Assembly: GCA_944326035.1 (NCBI GenBank)
Contig: CALVCS010000009.1
Span: forward strand, 122,963-186,962
DNA: 64,000 nucleotides
Reading direction: 5' to 3'
Origin: an uncultured Alistipes sp.
GTDB taxonomy: Bacteria; Bacteroidota; Bacteroidia; Bacteroidales; Rikenellaceae
Shown one piece after another: positions 1 to 8,452 of the stretch (the first letter of the stretch is position 1; every line of letters begins with the position of its first letter). The notes beneath the pieces are model-generated. The model worked only from the letters and a program-made list of their open reading frames with translations. It had not been told where the DNA came from and did no database searches. The position numbers and the translations under genes were made by a program.

Positions 1-94
1 GCAACCCTTCGTTCGAGTCCGTTACCGGAACCGAATGGCCTTCGAGGCAGGCCCCTGTGGGGGCGATATGTATCCAGGACTGAAGAGTCAGCAT
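1..94 (-). CDS. Partial gene of the aryl-polyene cluster, cut by the window edge
   Basis: An open frame starts at the ATG whose complement is at 92-94 and runs 31 codons off the left edge. Its first residues read MLTLQSWIHIAPTGACLEG. An excellent Shine-Dalgarno (AAGGAGGT) lies just upstream, inside the end of the preceding ketosynthase gene, and the ATG overlaps that gene's last 7 bases. This translational coupling is the main evidence that it is real. In related clusters the gene after a ketosynthase is often another ketosynthase or chain-length-factor-like protein, and the N-terminus is compatible with one, but too little is visible to assign a product. Confidence 0.6.
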   Translation of the reverse strand, partial: MLTLQSWIHIAPTGACLEGHSVPVTDSNEGL

Positions 95-1266
95 AGGTCA
101 CCTCCTTGTCTGAACAGCAGGGCTGCATTACACCCTCCGAAACCGGAGAGTAACTTGATGAAACTTTTTCGTTGGGTCGTTGCGTGGGTGGCGGAGAGGC
201 GCAGCGGGTGGGAGACGCCGCAGTGGACATACCCCCGGGTTCCCAGAATAGTCTGATCGTCGAGGGCGTACATGGAGAGCACGGTTTCCAGCAGACCGGC
301 CGCTCCCATGGTGTGTCCGAAATAGCCTTTGAGGCCGTTCACCGGGACATCGGACAAACCGGCCCGATCGATGGCAATCGCCTCCATCTCATCGTTGTAA
401 GGCGTGGCGGTTCCGTGGGCATTGAGGAAGGCCAACTCCTCGGGGGGCGTATCTTGCAAAACGGCACGTAAGGTGCGGTAACATCCTTCTCCGGTACGGG
501 AGGGGCCGGAGATATGGTTGGCATCGTTACGGATAGCTCCGCGGCAGGCGATCCAATCTGTGGGTCCGATTTCGTCGACCGGGCGTCGGGTATAGAGCAG
601 CGTAGCGGCGGCCTCTCCCAGATTCAGCCCCTGGCGATCGCGGTCGAAGGGTTGGCAGGGAAGCGGCGAGAGGGCTTTGAAGGATTGAAATCCGGAGACA
701 ATGAATTTCGATTGTTGGTCGGCCCCGACGACAATGGCGTGGTCGCAACGACCCTGCTGGAGGGCCCGCATGGCGGCGATTTGCGCACAGAGGCCGGATG
801 TGCAGGCGTTCGAAATGACGATCGGGGGATTCGGGTTGTGAAAGAAATCGCAGATACGTTGCGCCGAATATCCGGGCAGGACGTCGGGTCGGTACCGATT
901 TTCGGTTTCCAATCGTGCGACGTTGCCTTTGGTGGTCGACAGAAAGAATCTGACGCGGTCTGAGGCCGGATCGACCGAACTTTGCTCCAGGGCTCGGGAG
1001 ATGGAGAGAATCGCCATTTTTTCAAAAAAGGAGTAGGTCTCCAGGGCTCGGATGGAGTAGTGGGCGTCCAAGGCTTGATCGATGGCTTTGCGGTCGAGCA
1101 GGGAGGCGACGAACGGTTCGGGTACCCCCCACAAGCCTTCATAGCGGCGCAGAGCGCTTTGCCCCGCCTTGACGGCGCGGTAGCTCTCTGCAGAGGTCAT
1201 CCCCAGCGGAGTGAGCAGGTTATCGCCCTCTTTGACGATCAATTCATGTTCCAGCGTTCTTTCCAT
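88..1266 (-). CDS. Beta-ketoacyl-ACP synthase (elongating KS, aryl-polyene type)
   Basis: Thiolase-fold condensing enzyme of 392 aa, the usual KAS length. The catalytic triad is visible: Cys155 in NACTSGLC, His284 in NAHGTATP and His318 in KGYFGHTMG. It should condense malonyl-ACP with an acyl or aryl primer in the cytoplasm. The N-terminal motif differs from the canonical FabF ITG motif, so it is a divergent KS, probably specialised for this cluster; a second KS of closer FabF type lies at 4420. The start overlaps the thioesterase gene by 28 nt and the next gene begins inside its stop, so it sits mid-operon. Whether it works alone or as a heterodimer with the second KS or the truncated downstream protein cannot be told from sequence. 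Confidence 0.88.
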   Translation of the reverse strand: MERTLEHELIVKEGDNLLTPLGMTSAESYRAVKAGQSALRRYEGLWGVPEPFVASLLDRKAIDQALDAHYSIRALETYSFFEKMAILSISRALEQSSVDPASDRVRFFLSTTKGNVARLETENRYRPDVLPGYSAQRICDFFHNPNPPIVISNACTSGLCAQIAAMRALQQGRCDHAIVVGADQQSKFIVSGFQSFKALSPLPCQPFDRDRQGLNLGEAAATLLYTRRPVDEIGPTDWIACRGAIRNDANHISGPSRTGEGCYRTLRAVLQDTPPEELAFLNAHGTATPYNDEMEAIAIDRAGLSDVPVNGLKGYFGHTMGAAGLLETVLSMYALDDQTILGTRGYVHCGVSHPLRLSATHATTQRKSFIKLLSGFGGCNAALLFRQGGDLC

Positions 1267-1679
1267 TTTGCATAAAACTCCGGGGTGATCCAGACCAATC
1301 GGTACTCTTTGTCCATGAATACCTGTACGCTGTGGCCGGTGGCCAGCAGTTGATTGGTTTGGGCGTGGTGTATTTCGTAATCGAAGACGATTTTGGCGGC
1401 TTCGGTGGGACGGTAATGGATGTCGATGCGGCAGGGCATGCCATAGATGATCGGGGCCTTGTACTGAAAGGAGAGCTCGACCAGCGGGGCATAGTATCCT
1501 TGCCCGAAAATATCCAGGTATCCCAATCCGTACCGGGCTCCGAAGGCCTCCCGGGCATCTTCGAAATAGAGCGGATAGGAGCCGTGCCAGACGATATTCA
1601 TCGAATCCACTTCGCTGAAGCGGACTTCGAACGTTTTGGAGGCGACCAGCTCTTTGGTTATTTTCTTATCGCTTTTCAT
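1239..1679 (-). CDS. Hotdog-fold acyl-CoA/ACP thioesterase
   Basis: 146 aa, matching the 4-hydroxybenzoyl-CoA thioesterase/YbgC/FadM family. The N-terminal hotdog motif is visible around residues 19-45: VRFSEVDSMNIVWHG followed by YFEDAREAFG, with Asp25 in the usual catalytic position. It is likely to hydrolyse or transfer the finished acyl/aryl chain from ACP or CoA. Similar thioesterases occur in aryl-polyene and flexirubin clusters. It lies 6 nt after the dehydratase gene and overlaps the ketosynthase that follows. The substrate cannot be deduced. Confidence 0.85.
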   Translation of the reverse strand: MKSDKKITKELVASKTFEVRFSEVDSMNIVWHGSYPLYFEDAREAFGARYGLGYLDIFGQGYYAPLVELSFQYKAPIIYGMPCRIDIHYRPTEAAKIVFDYEIHHAQTNQLLATGHSVQVFMDKEYRLVWITPEFYAKWKERWNMN

Positions 1680-1685
1680 GATCGG

Positions 1686-2120
1686 TCAGTTTTGGGCGTC
1701 GATCTCGCTCAGGGCGATTTTCATTTGGGCCGTTGCGATGATTTCGTCAGCGACACGCACGGTGGCCTGTACCAGCACCATCCGAAAGACCTCTTCCAGG
1801 TTTTCGATCTCGGTCCGGAGGGTCTCGCCGCACCGTGGACAACGCTGGATCTCCAGGTTGCGGATGGCGCCGATAAAACCCAGTTTGACGCTTTCGGCGT
1901 GGAGCAGATTGATGTACCCCATACGGGTGGCGCAGGTTTGGGCGATGTTTTCGATCAGGCCTGCCTCTTGGAGCCTTCCCTCTTCGCAGAAGAGATGATC
2001 GGGCGGGACGGTAAAACGCGTCACGGTCCGCCGCTCATCGAAATGGACGAGCCGGTCGATCAGAATGAACGGCGGGCGTTGCGGCAGCAGTTCGAGTATG
2101 TCGATCGCTTCGAAATTCAT
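1686..2120 (-). CDS. FabZ/FabA-like 3-hydroxyacyl-ACP dehydratase
   Basis: 144 aa starting at MNFEAIDILELLPQRPPF; the ATG (complement of 2118-2120) comes 4 nt after the acyltransferase stop, so a longer upstream frame was not used. LLPQRPPFILIDRL is the hotdog dehydratase signature (compare PHRPPFLLVDR in FabZ). It would remove water from the 3-hydroxyacyl-ACP made by FabG to give the enoyl chain, and because no enoyl reductase is present the double bonds would be kept, as in a polyene. A CPRCG motif in the middle is unusual for FabZ and might bind metal, though this may be chance. It resembles ApeP-type dehydratases of aryl-polyene clusters. Confidence 0.82.
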   Translation of the reverse strand: MNFEAIDILELLPQRPPFILIDRLVHFDERRTVTRFTVPPDHLFCEEGRLQEAGLIENIAQTCATRMGYINLLHAESVKLGFIGAIRNLEIQRCPRCGETLRTEIENLEEVFRMVLVQATVRVADEIIATAQMKIALSEIDAQN

Positions 2121-2124
2121 AGCC

Positions 2125-3042
2125 TTATTGCCAGAAATTGTAGTAGTTAAACCATTGGGTCGGATATTGGCGAACGATCGTTTCCAGTTGTTGGGCAAAA
2201 CGTTGGGCGGTTTGTTCCATCCGAACGCGTTTGGGGGTTTGGGCATCCCCGGTGTCGATGCGGTTCACAAAGATCCGATACTTTTTGACGCCCACCTTCA
2301 GGACAAAGATCGAGAGCAGGGCGACATCCCGTTGGATGGCCAAGGCGAACGGACCCAGGGGAAAGCGAGCCGGAGCCCCCAGAAACGAACAGACGACGCT
2401 TTTGGCCGATCCGAATGTCCGATCGCCGGGCATGCCGACGATATTTCCCTCGATCAGGGCCTGGTTGGCCACAAACAGGTGCGACAGATCCGATTGGACG
2501 GGGACCATCTCGATGTTGTGTCCGGCGAAACATTTGGACCGGTTCTGCATGATGGTTGCCTGTTCCCCGGCGTAGACCAGGGCATAGAACCGTTTTTCTT
2601 CGGGATGGAGTGCGTAACCGGCCAGTTCATAGTTGCCGATGTGGGCGCTGACCATCACAAATCCTTCGGGACGGGCGACCAGCTCCCGGTAGTATTCGTT
2701 GTGTTCGATATCGACCTGAAAGCGCTGTCCGGCATAGACCGCAAAACGGTCCAGAATCACCTGCCCGAAGCGGTAGTGGTTGACGTATACCGCGCGAAGG
2801 GTTTTCCAGCGTCCGTATCCAAGTCGTTCGCGGAAGAATCGTTGGATGGCCCGCCGATTTTTCCGGTGAATGAACAGGTAGAAGAAAGCGACCACGGCCA
2901 TGACGACATACAGGACACGGATGTCGATTCGGCGAAACAGCCCGATCAGCGAGCGCAGCATCCAGGGTTGTCCGTCGGTTTTTCCTTGCCACTGTTCGTG
3001 CGAGGGTTCGTTCAGCGGGTCGATCTTCGTTGCGGACGTCAT
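2125..3042 (-). CDS. LpxL/HtrB-like lysophospholipid acyltransferase
   Basis: 305 aa. A membrane segment lies near residues 43-60 (LYVVMAVVAFFYLFI), followed by a LpxL/WaaM-type acyltransferase domain with the HxxxxE-type motif AHIGNYE and a downstream GNIVGMPGDRTFG block. The family transfers acyl chains from ACP or CoA to lipids at the inner face of the inner membrane. In aryl-polyene and flexirubin clusters such enzymes are thought to attach the polyene to a lipid anchor. It lies 10 nt after the ACP gene. Function in lipid A synthesis is less likely, given the cluster context. Confidence 0.85.
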   Translation of the reverse strand: MTSATKIDPLNEPSHEQWQGKTDGQPWMLRSLIGLFRRIDIRVLYVVMAVVAFFYLFIHRKNRRAIQRFFRERLGYGRWKTLRAVYVNHYRFGQVILDRFAVYAGQRFQVDIEHNEYYRELVARPEGFVMVSAHIGNYELAGYALHPEEKRFYALVYAGEQATIMQNRSKCFAGHNIEMVPVQSDLSHLFVANQALIEGNIVGMPGDRTFGSAKSVVCSFLGAPARFPLGPFALAIQRDVALLSIFVLKVGVKKYRIFVNRIDTGDAQTPKRVRMEQTAQRFAQQLETIVRQYPTQWFNYYNFWQ

Positions 3043-3052
3043 GAAAACGGAT

Positions 3053-3301
3053 TTATTGGTTGCCGACTTTGCTTTGAATATAGTCGCAGAAGTCGTTGAG
3101 GGTTTTGACGTCGGCCATCTCTTCGGGTTTGATCTTGAAGCCGAAGGTGCGTTCGACGATCACGACAATATCGACGAAATCCAGACTGTCGATCCCGATA
3201 TCGTCTTTGAGCAGCGCTTCCGGGGCGATTTTTTCTTCGTCGACCTCCAATTCGTCGATCAGGAAGGCTTTTACTTTTTCTTCGATTTCTTTTCTTTCCA
3301 T
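3053..3301 (-). CDS. Acyl carrier protein
   Basis: 82 aa acidic four-helix carrier protein. The phosphopantetheine attachment motif GIDSLDFVDIVV is present, with the modified Ser39. It would carry the growing aryl-polyene chain between the ketosynthases, ketoreductase and dehydratase. It is embedded between the methyltransferase and acyltransferase genes. The F-x-x-D spacing around the serine is that of dedicated secondary-metabolite ACPs rather than the DSLDTVEL of housekeeping AcpP, which supports a cluster-specific carrier. Confidence 0.93.
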   Translation of the reverse strand: MERKEIEEKVKAFLIDELEVDEEKIAPEALLKDDIGIDSLDFVDIVVIVERTFGFKIKPEEMADVKTLNDFCDYIQSKVGNQ

Positions 3302-3315
3302 ATGCTTGGTGTGAG

Positions 3316-4410
3316 TTATTTTTTACATACCATAATGCTGTGACCCCAGCCCAGAAAGTCGTGAATGGTTTCGACCTGCAGACCGGCGCTTTCGACCAGA
3401 CGTTGCATTTGTTCGGAGTGGTACATTTTGCTGTTGCCGTTGGCGATGGCCGTAAAATAGAGGCTGGTCAGGGTCAGGCACAACGTGGCGGGTTCGAACT
3501 TCTGGCGATCCCAAAACGTTTCCATGATATAGAGACGGGTATCGGGGTGCATGATTCGGGCGGCACGTTCGAGGATCGAACGGATCTCCGTTTCTCCGAA
3601 ACAGTCGAGAAACTGACTCATCCAGATCGCTTCGAATGTCGGTTCGCTCGGGAAGGCCGTGTTCGGATCCAACAGATTGCCTCCGTAGCCGTGGATACGT
3701 TCTGCTCCGGGTTGATCGGTGATTTGGGCGCGCATCAGTTCGAGTTGTTGCGGCAGATCCAGGATCGTGACCTCGACCTGCGGGTTGTAAGCGACACAGC
3801 GCAAGGCCCATCGACCGGTATTGCCGCCCACGTCGAGCAGATGGCGGATCGGTCGTTCGAACAGGATCGGCAAAGCTTCATCGAAGGAGTGGTCCGAATA
3901 GAAGTGGTCGAAGGCGAACCAGCTGTTACGGACCGGTTCGGGTAGTTGGGCGAGGCCTTCATAGACGGTTTTCCAGGGACCGAAATGGGCCAGACCGGCC
4001 GGACGTTCCTCTTTGAGGGACTCTTCCAGATGGAACCATCCCTCGTAATTGACGTCGTGGTTGAAGTCGATATTGACGCGGGTAGAGGGGTCTGTTAAGA
4101 GGAACCAACCTGTTTTAGAGAGCGAAAAACGTTCGCTCTCCGGGTCGATCAGTACGGTGCCGATCGAGAGTGAGGCTTCGAGCAGCACCTCGAGGGCATA
4201 GGTCGAAAGCTCGCTTTTTTCTGCCAATTCGGGGAGGGTCAACCCCTGGTCGCTATCCCGCAACAGATCCAGAATGCCAAATTTGATCATCAGCCGGGAG
4301 ACCTGAAAGATGATGGGTCCGAAAGCGATGAACTGAGCCAGACGTTGGGCTTCGCGGGCCGAGCGTCGTTCTCGGGTGTATTCTTGTTCTAAAGCGGGGA
4401 AGAGTTTCAT
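3316..4410 (-). CDS. SAM-dependent O-methyltransferase with winged-helix dimerisation domain
   Basis: 364 aa. The N-terminal ~100 residues look like the helix-turn-helix dimerisation domain of plant-type/CrtF-like O-methyltransferases (FGILDLLRDSDQGLTLPELAEK). The SAM-binding glycine motif HLLDVGGNTGRWAL follows near residue 190. The most probable role is methylation of a hydroxyl on the aryl head group of the polyene, since an aromatic head would come from the ammonia lyase at the start of the operon. Methylation of ring carbon is an alternative. It ends 14 nt before the ACP gene. The methylated position cannot be inferred. Confidence 0.85.
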   Translation of the reverse strand: MKLFPALEQEYTRERRSAREAQRLAQFIAFGPIIFQVSRLMIKFGILDLLRDSDQGLTLPELAEKSELSTYALEVLLEASLSIGTVLIDPESERFSLSKTGWFLLTDPSTRVNIDFNHDVNYEGWFHLEESLKEERPAGLAHFGPWKTVYEGLAQLPEPVRNSWFAFDHFYSDHSFDEALPILFERPIRHLLDVGGNTGRWALRCVAYNPQVEVTILDLPQQLELMRAQITDQPGAERIHGYGGNLLDPNTAFPSEPTFEAIWMSQFLDCFGETEIRSILERAARIMHPDTRLYIMETFWDRQKFEPATLCLTLTSLYFTAIANGNSKMYHSEQMQRLVESAGLQVETIHDFLGWGHSIMVCKK

Positions 4411-4419
4411 GGTCAGGGG

Positions 4420-5643
4420 TTATTGAAATTTGCGAAGCACCAGAGCGCTGTTCGTGCCCCCGAAACCGAAGGAGTTCGACAGAACGGTATTGACTTCGGT
4501 TTCGACGGTTACGGGCGTCAGGTTCAGTTTAGCGGCGTATTCGTCGGGATTTTCCAGGTTGATATTGGGGGCGACGAAATTGTGTTGCATCATCAGGGTC
4601 GAGTAGACGATTTCGCTGGCTCCGCCCATCCAACATTCGTGGCCCGTCATCGATTTGGTCGAGCTGATCAGGGCGTGGGTGCCGTGAAAGACCCGATCGA
4701 GGGCGATGGCTTCGAATTTATCGCCCTGAGGGGTCGAGGTGGCGTGGGCGTTGACGTAGTCGATGGCATCGGCCTGGAGGCCGGCGCTGTCGAGGGCTCG
4801 CTGAATGGCGATAACCGAACCGTCGTCGCTGGGCTGCGAAATGCCTCCGCCGTTGGACGAAAAACCGTAACCGCACACCTCGGCCAGAATCGGAGCGCCG
4901 CGTTTAAGGGCGTGTTCATACTCTTCGAGCACCAGGGCGGCGCCTCCCCCGCTGGGGATCAATCCGTCGCGATCGCGGTCGAACGGTCGAGAGGCTTTGG
5001 TCGGTTCGTCCATGCGGACCGAGAAGGCGGCCAAGGCATCGAACGTAGCCATCGAGTAGTAGTTGACTTCCTGGGCACCGCCGCACAGGATGCTCTCTTG
5101 CAGGCCCTGTTTGATCAGCAGGTAACCGATGCCGATGGCGTGCGAACCGCTGGCACAGGCGGCACTGACCGTGAAATTGATACCTCTCAGGTGGAAAATC
5201 GTGCTCAGGTTCATTGTCACCGTGGAGTTCATCGACTGAAAGATCAGACCCGACCCAAGTAGGGCAGAGTCATGTTTTTCATCCATGATCCGGGCAGCTT
5301 CGATGACCGGTTTGGCGGAAGAGTCGTTGCCGAAGAGAATACCGACCTCTTCGTGTTGCAGATATTCGCTGTCCATGCCGGCCTGTTCGAAGGCTTGTCG
5401 GGCGGCCATGTAGGCATATTCAGCCTCTTCCGACAGCCCGATGCGTAGGCGACGATCGATGACACCTTTCAGTTGCGGTCGGGGAACGATCCCCGTCAGA
5501 CCGGATCGATATCCATAGGTGAGGCGATCCTGATCGACGCCGATGCCCGAGCGTCCGGCCCGCAGCGATGCTTCCACTTCGTTAAGATTCTGTCCCAGGC
5601 ACGACCAGATGCCCATGCCCGTTATGACGACACGTCGTTCCAT
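4420..5643 (-). CDS. FabF-type beta-ketoacyl-ACP synthase
   Basis: 407 aa with full KAS I/II organisation: RRVVITGMGIWSCLG at the N-terminus, nucleophile Cys163 (AACASGSHA), His300 (VNAHATSTPQGD) and His335 (STKSMTGHE). It is closer to housekeeping FabF/FabB than the second synthase at 88-1266. The pair suggests division of labour, for example priming versus elongation, or a KS heterodimer. It lies 14 nt downstream of fabG in the same operon. The gene is unlikely to be the sole housekeeping fabF, because the essential fab genes are normally elsewhere. Confidence 0.9.
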   Translation of the reverse strand: MERRVVITGMGIWSCLGQNLNEVEASLRAGRSGIGVDQDRLTYGYRSGLTGIVPRPQLKGVIDRRLRIGLSEEAEYAYMAARQAFEQAGMDSEYLQHEEVGILFGNDSSAKPVIEAARIMDEKHDSALLGSGLIFQSMNSTVTMNLSTIFHLRGINFTVSAACASGSHAIGIGYLLIKQGLQESILCGGAQEVNYYSMATFDALAAFSVRMDEPTKASRPFDRDRDGLIPSGGGAALVLEEYEHALKRGAPILAEVCGYGFSSNGGGISQPSDDGSVIAIQRALDSAGLQADAIDYVNAHATSTPQGDKFEAIALDRVFHGTHALISSTKSMTGHECWMGGASEIVYSTLMMQHNFVAPNINLENPDEYAAKLNLTPVTVETEVNTVLSNSFGFGGTNSALVLRKFQ

Positions 5644-5657
5644 GTATATGCGTTAAA

Positions 5658-6386
5658 TCAAGTGTATAAACCTCCGTTGATTGAAATCGTTTCGCCGGTG
5701 ATATAGGCGGCGTCGTCCGATACCAGAAAAGCGGTCAAGGCTGCCACCTCTTCGGGTTTGCCGAAGCGTCCCACCGGGATCATTTTTTTGAGTTCGGCCT
5801 GGTTGAGCTCTTTGGTCATATCGGTTTCGATGAAGCCCGGAGCGATGGCATTGACCGTGATTTTGCGGGGAGCCACCTCCTGGGCCAGCGCTTTGGTGGC
5901 GCCGATCAGGGCGGCTTTGGCGGCCGAATAGTTGGTCTGACCGGGCAGACCCTTGATGCCCGAAAGCGACGCCATGTTTACGATCCGGCCCCAACGATGG
6001 GTCATCATCTCTTTGAGTAGGCGTCGGGTGAGGTAAAAGAACCCGTTGAGGGTGGTGTCGATCACCTGATGCCACTCGTCGTTTTGCATGAAGATCATCA
6101 GATTGTCCCGACGGATGCCGGCATTGTTGACCAGCACGGCGATGTAGTCGTTCGGATGGTGCTGTTGCCATTGTTCCAGGGCCTGTTCGATGGCTTCGGG
6201 TTGGGAAACGTCGAACGGGAGTAGCTCGGCCGTTCCTCCGGCCTCGACGATGGCTTTTTGGGTCTGTTCGGCGGCGGTTGCGTCCGATCGATAGTTCAGA
6301 ATGACGGGCCAGCCTTGGGCGGCCAGTTTCTGTCCGATGGCACGTCCCAGCCCACGGGACCCTCCGGTGATTAATGCGTATTTCAT
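5658..6386 (-). CDS. fabG: 3-oxoacyl-ACP reductase, FabG type
   Basis: 242-aa short-chain dehydrogenase. It has the NADP-binding GGSRGLGRAIG motif at residues 8-18, the NNAG motif (LVNNAGIRRDN), a catalytic Ser in MASLSGIKGLPGQ, and YSAAK with the catalytic Tyr and Lys. It reduces the 3-oxoacyl-ACP made by the cluster ketosynthases. It lies 7 nt after the ammonia lyase gene and 14 nt before the FabF-type gene. As no enoyl reductase is present, each cycle would stop at a double bond once the dehydratase has acted. Confidence 0.92.
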   Translation of the reverse strand: MKYALITGGSRGLGRAIGQKLAAQGWPVILNYRSDATAAEQTQKAIVEAGGTAELLPFDVSQPEAIEQALEQWQQHHPNDYIAVLVNNAGIRRDNLMIFMQNDEWHQVIDTTLNGFFYLTRRLLKEMMTHRWGRIVNMASLSGIKGLPGQTNYSAAKAALIGATKALAQEVAPRKITVNAIAPGFIETDMTKELNQAELKKMIPVGRFGKPEEVAALTAFLVSDDAAYITGETISINGGLYT

Positions 6387-6393
6387 GGCTGCG

Positions 6394-7929
6394 TTATTTC
6401 AGATTTAGGGGATGGGTTTTCAGATAGTCCTCTACATCGGCGATCTGGGTATAAAAGGGATGATCCTGAACGATGGTTGGGGCGAGTTGTCGAATATCGT
6501 CATAGACCCGACGGGAAGTCGGGGCAAGTTGTGCCCGGATGTCGAGGCAATCGACCGCCTGGGCCAGGGCGATAAACTGGATGGCCATGACCTGAAAGAC
6601 GTTTTCGATGACCTGTTTGCACAAAAGGGCCGAGTTGGTCCCCATACTGACGATGTCTTGATTGTCATTGTTGTTGGGGATACTGTGGACATAGTTGGGC
6701 ATGGCTAGCGTTTGACATTCGGCGGTGGTGGAGGTCGCGGTGAACTGACAGGCCTGCATCCCGTAGTTGAGTCCCAGGGTCCCGAGGTTCAGGAACGGAG
6801 GAAGAATGTTGTTGATCCGATCGTGGAACAGGTAGTTCAACTGACGTTCGGCGGTCATGGCCACGCGTACCAGCGCGATCTTGACTTTGTCTTCTTCCAG
6901 CGAGATGTAATCCCCGTGGAAATTTCCACCGTGATAAACGTTCTGGTGAACCGGATCGACGATCGGGTTGTCGCACGCCGAATTCAGTTCGGCTTCCAGA
7001 ATGCGGCGGGCATTTTGCAACGTTTCGTACACGGGACCCAGAATCTGGGGCGTACAGCGCAACGAATAGTAGGCTTGTACCTTGCGGGTGTGGTCAAACG
7101 TTTTGAGGTCGCGGTAACCGCTGGTATACAGTTCGTGCTCGCGTTTCAGCATACGTTGACCGCCTTGGGCCAGTTGACGCATACGGCGGGCAATGACTTG
7201 CTGTCCCTCTTGACGGCGGCATTCGTTGAGCTCCTGAGCCATGAAGTCGTCGTAAGAGGCGGCGATTTCGTTCATCATCACCGAAGCGAGGGTGGCCCAA
7301 TCCAGCAGACGTTCGGCATAGAATTGATTGACGATGCCGATACCGGTCATGACGGAGGTGCCGTTCGTCACGGACAGCCCTTCACGAATGTGAATCTGCA
7401 TGGGTTTGAGTCCGTTTTCTTGCAGGACTTCTGCGGCGGGACGCCATTGTCCGCGGTAATGTACTTCGCCTTCGCCGATCAACGTCAGAGCGATGTGGGC
7501 CAATTGAACCAGGTCGCCGCTGGCTCCGACGCTGCCGTGTTCGGGAATGAACGGGATGATCTCCCGGTTGATGAACTCCACGAGAAGGTCGACGACTTCG
7601 GGATGGATGCCCGAGCGGGCTTGCATAAAGGTGCCCAGACGTGCGATCATCGCCGATTTGACGTAGAGGTCGGGCAAGGGAGCTCCGGCGCCGGTAGCAT
7701 GGCTTCGGATGATGTTGTATTGCAGATCGGTCAGGTATCGGTCGTCGACTCTCCATTGCGCCATGGGGCCGAAACCGGTATTGATGCCGTAAATGACCTT
7801 TTCAGCCGAGAATTTCTCCAGAAATTCGTAGCATTGGGTCACTTCGGCGATGGGGAGCTGGGTCTTATCTATTTTGGCGGAGGCAAATAGAATCTCTTCA
7901 ACGCGACTTAATTCTATCGGTTTAATCAT
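6394..7929 (-). CDS. Aromatic amino acid ammonia lyase (HAL/TAL/PAL family)
   Basis: 511 aa, the normal length for this family. The MIO-forming Ala136-Ser137-Gly138 triad is present in SVGASGDLVQLAH, and the Tyr-containing loop YGINTGFGP is at 47-55. The family deaminates His, Tyr or Phe to an aryl-acrylate. The selectivity position reads Ser76-His77 (IIRSHATG), the dipeptide seen in histidine lyases and in some Bacteroidetes tyrosine lyases, so sequence alone does not fix the substrate. The operon (KS, FabG, ACP, dehydratase) argues for tyrosine to 4-coumarate as polyene starter rather than histidine catabolism, and no other hut genes are present. First gene of the operon. Confidence 0.87.
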   Translation of the reverse strand: MIKPIELSRVEEILFASAKIDKTQLPIAEVTQCYEFLEKFSAEKVIYGINTGFGPMAQWRVDDRYLTDLQYNIIRSHATGAGAPLPDLYVKSAMIARLGTFMQARSGIHPEVVDLLVEFINREIIPFIPEHGSVGASGDLVQLAHIALTLIGEGEVHYRGQWRPAAEVLQENGLKPMQIHIREGLSVTNGTSVMTGIGIVNQFYAERLLDWATLASVMMNEIAASYDDFMAQELNECRRQEGQQVIARRMRQLAQGGQRMLKREHELYTSGYRDLKTFDHTRKVQAYYSLRCTPQILGPVYETLQNARRILEAELNSACDNPIVDPVHQNVYHGGNFHGDYISLEEDKVKIALVRVAMTAERQLNYLFHDRINNILPPFLNLGTLGLNYGMQACQFTATSTTAECQTLAMPNYVHSIPNNNDNQDIVSMGTNSALLCKQVIENVFQVMAIQFIALAQAVDCLDIRAQLAPTSRRVYDDIRQLAPTIVQDHPFYTQIADVEDYLKTHPLNLK

Positions 7930-8002
7930 TCAAAATGCTTACTTGTATAACAAACGGATTTAGCTATTTTCCGTTTAATTTAATGAATGTTCAATATGTA
8001 TG

Positions 8003-8010
8003 CAAATATA
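8003..8010 (-). promoter_or_regulatory. Candidate -7 box for the aryl-polyene operon
   Basis: On the minus strand the sequence is TATATTTG, a full match to the Bacteroidetes -7 consensus TAnnTTTG. It is about 74 nt upstream of the ammonia lyase ATG in an AT-rich stretch. No good -33 TTTG is seen at 19-21 bp spacing, which lowers confidence. Confidence 0.5.
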
Positions 8011-8422
8011 TAATAAAAAGCCAGAATTTTTGTGCTGTATCTCTAAAAACCTTCCGAGGGGAGAGAGGTGTCGAACCGGAAACAAAAGGTAAATGGATGG
8101 GAATCGTTTGTTTGCTGCAGGAGGGGAGCTGGAGAGGGACGCGTAGGCGGTTTGAAAGGTTGTCGGGAGGAAAAAGGTGCTGTTTTTGCAACAGTCGCTG
8201 TCATGGAGGGATCGGGGGAGGGGTCGAGCGTATTTTACGGCGAAAGTTGGGCCAGGAAACAAGTCTCCGAACGAAAGAAATGAGCGGGAATCAGACGTTT
8301 GATGGGGTTTTGTTTTGTTTTCTTTTTGCTGATAGCGTTCCGCTGGGATCCTGCTGGCTGGGTTGTTGTGAAATAAAATGAAATAATATTATTTCGTTTT
8401 ATTTTCTTTGTGAAATAAATAT

Positions 8423-8430
8423 TATATTTG
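8423..8430 (+). promoter_or_regulatory. Candidate -7 box for the glycerol operon
   Basis: TATATTTG matches the Bacteroidetes consensus TAnnTTTG and lies 22 nt before the glpA ATG, leaving a very short leader. A T-rich tract at 8397-8406 could serve as a weak -33 element. The surrounding imperfect repeats of GAAATAA (8370-8420) might be a regulator site, for example for the GlpR protein encoded at the end of the operon. Confidence 0.5.
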
Positions 8431-8452
8431 CTGAAAATTAATCTGCCAATTT

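Larger units (their letters stand above)
7930..8452. other. 523-bp divergent intergenic region between the aryl-polyene and glycerol operons
   Basis: No credible coding frame. It holds the start signals of two divergent operons: a minus-strand TATATTTG box at 8003-8010 and a plus-strand TATATTTG box at 8423-8430. The middle (about 8050-8330) is G-rich on the plus strand, with no clear hairpin terminator. Both ends are strongly AT-rich, as is usual for Bacteroidetes promoters. Confidence 0.6.

Noticed and set aside
1..40. TTCGAGTCC-like string resembling a tRNA T loop
   Set aside because: The flanking bases cannot form a T stem or acceptor stem, and the segment is explained by the partial coding frame on the minus strand.
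1332..2150. Long plus-strand open frame opposite the thioesterase and dehydratase genes
   Set aside because: Antisense shadow of real genes; no family resemblance and no ribosome binding site. The same holds for the other long antisense frames, for example 8438-10072 minus and 23569-24957 plus.
7930..8452. Small genes in the divergent region
   Set aside because: The frames of 66-148 codons overlap promoter boxes and show no protein-like composition.
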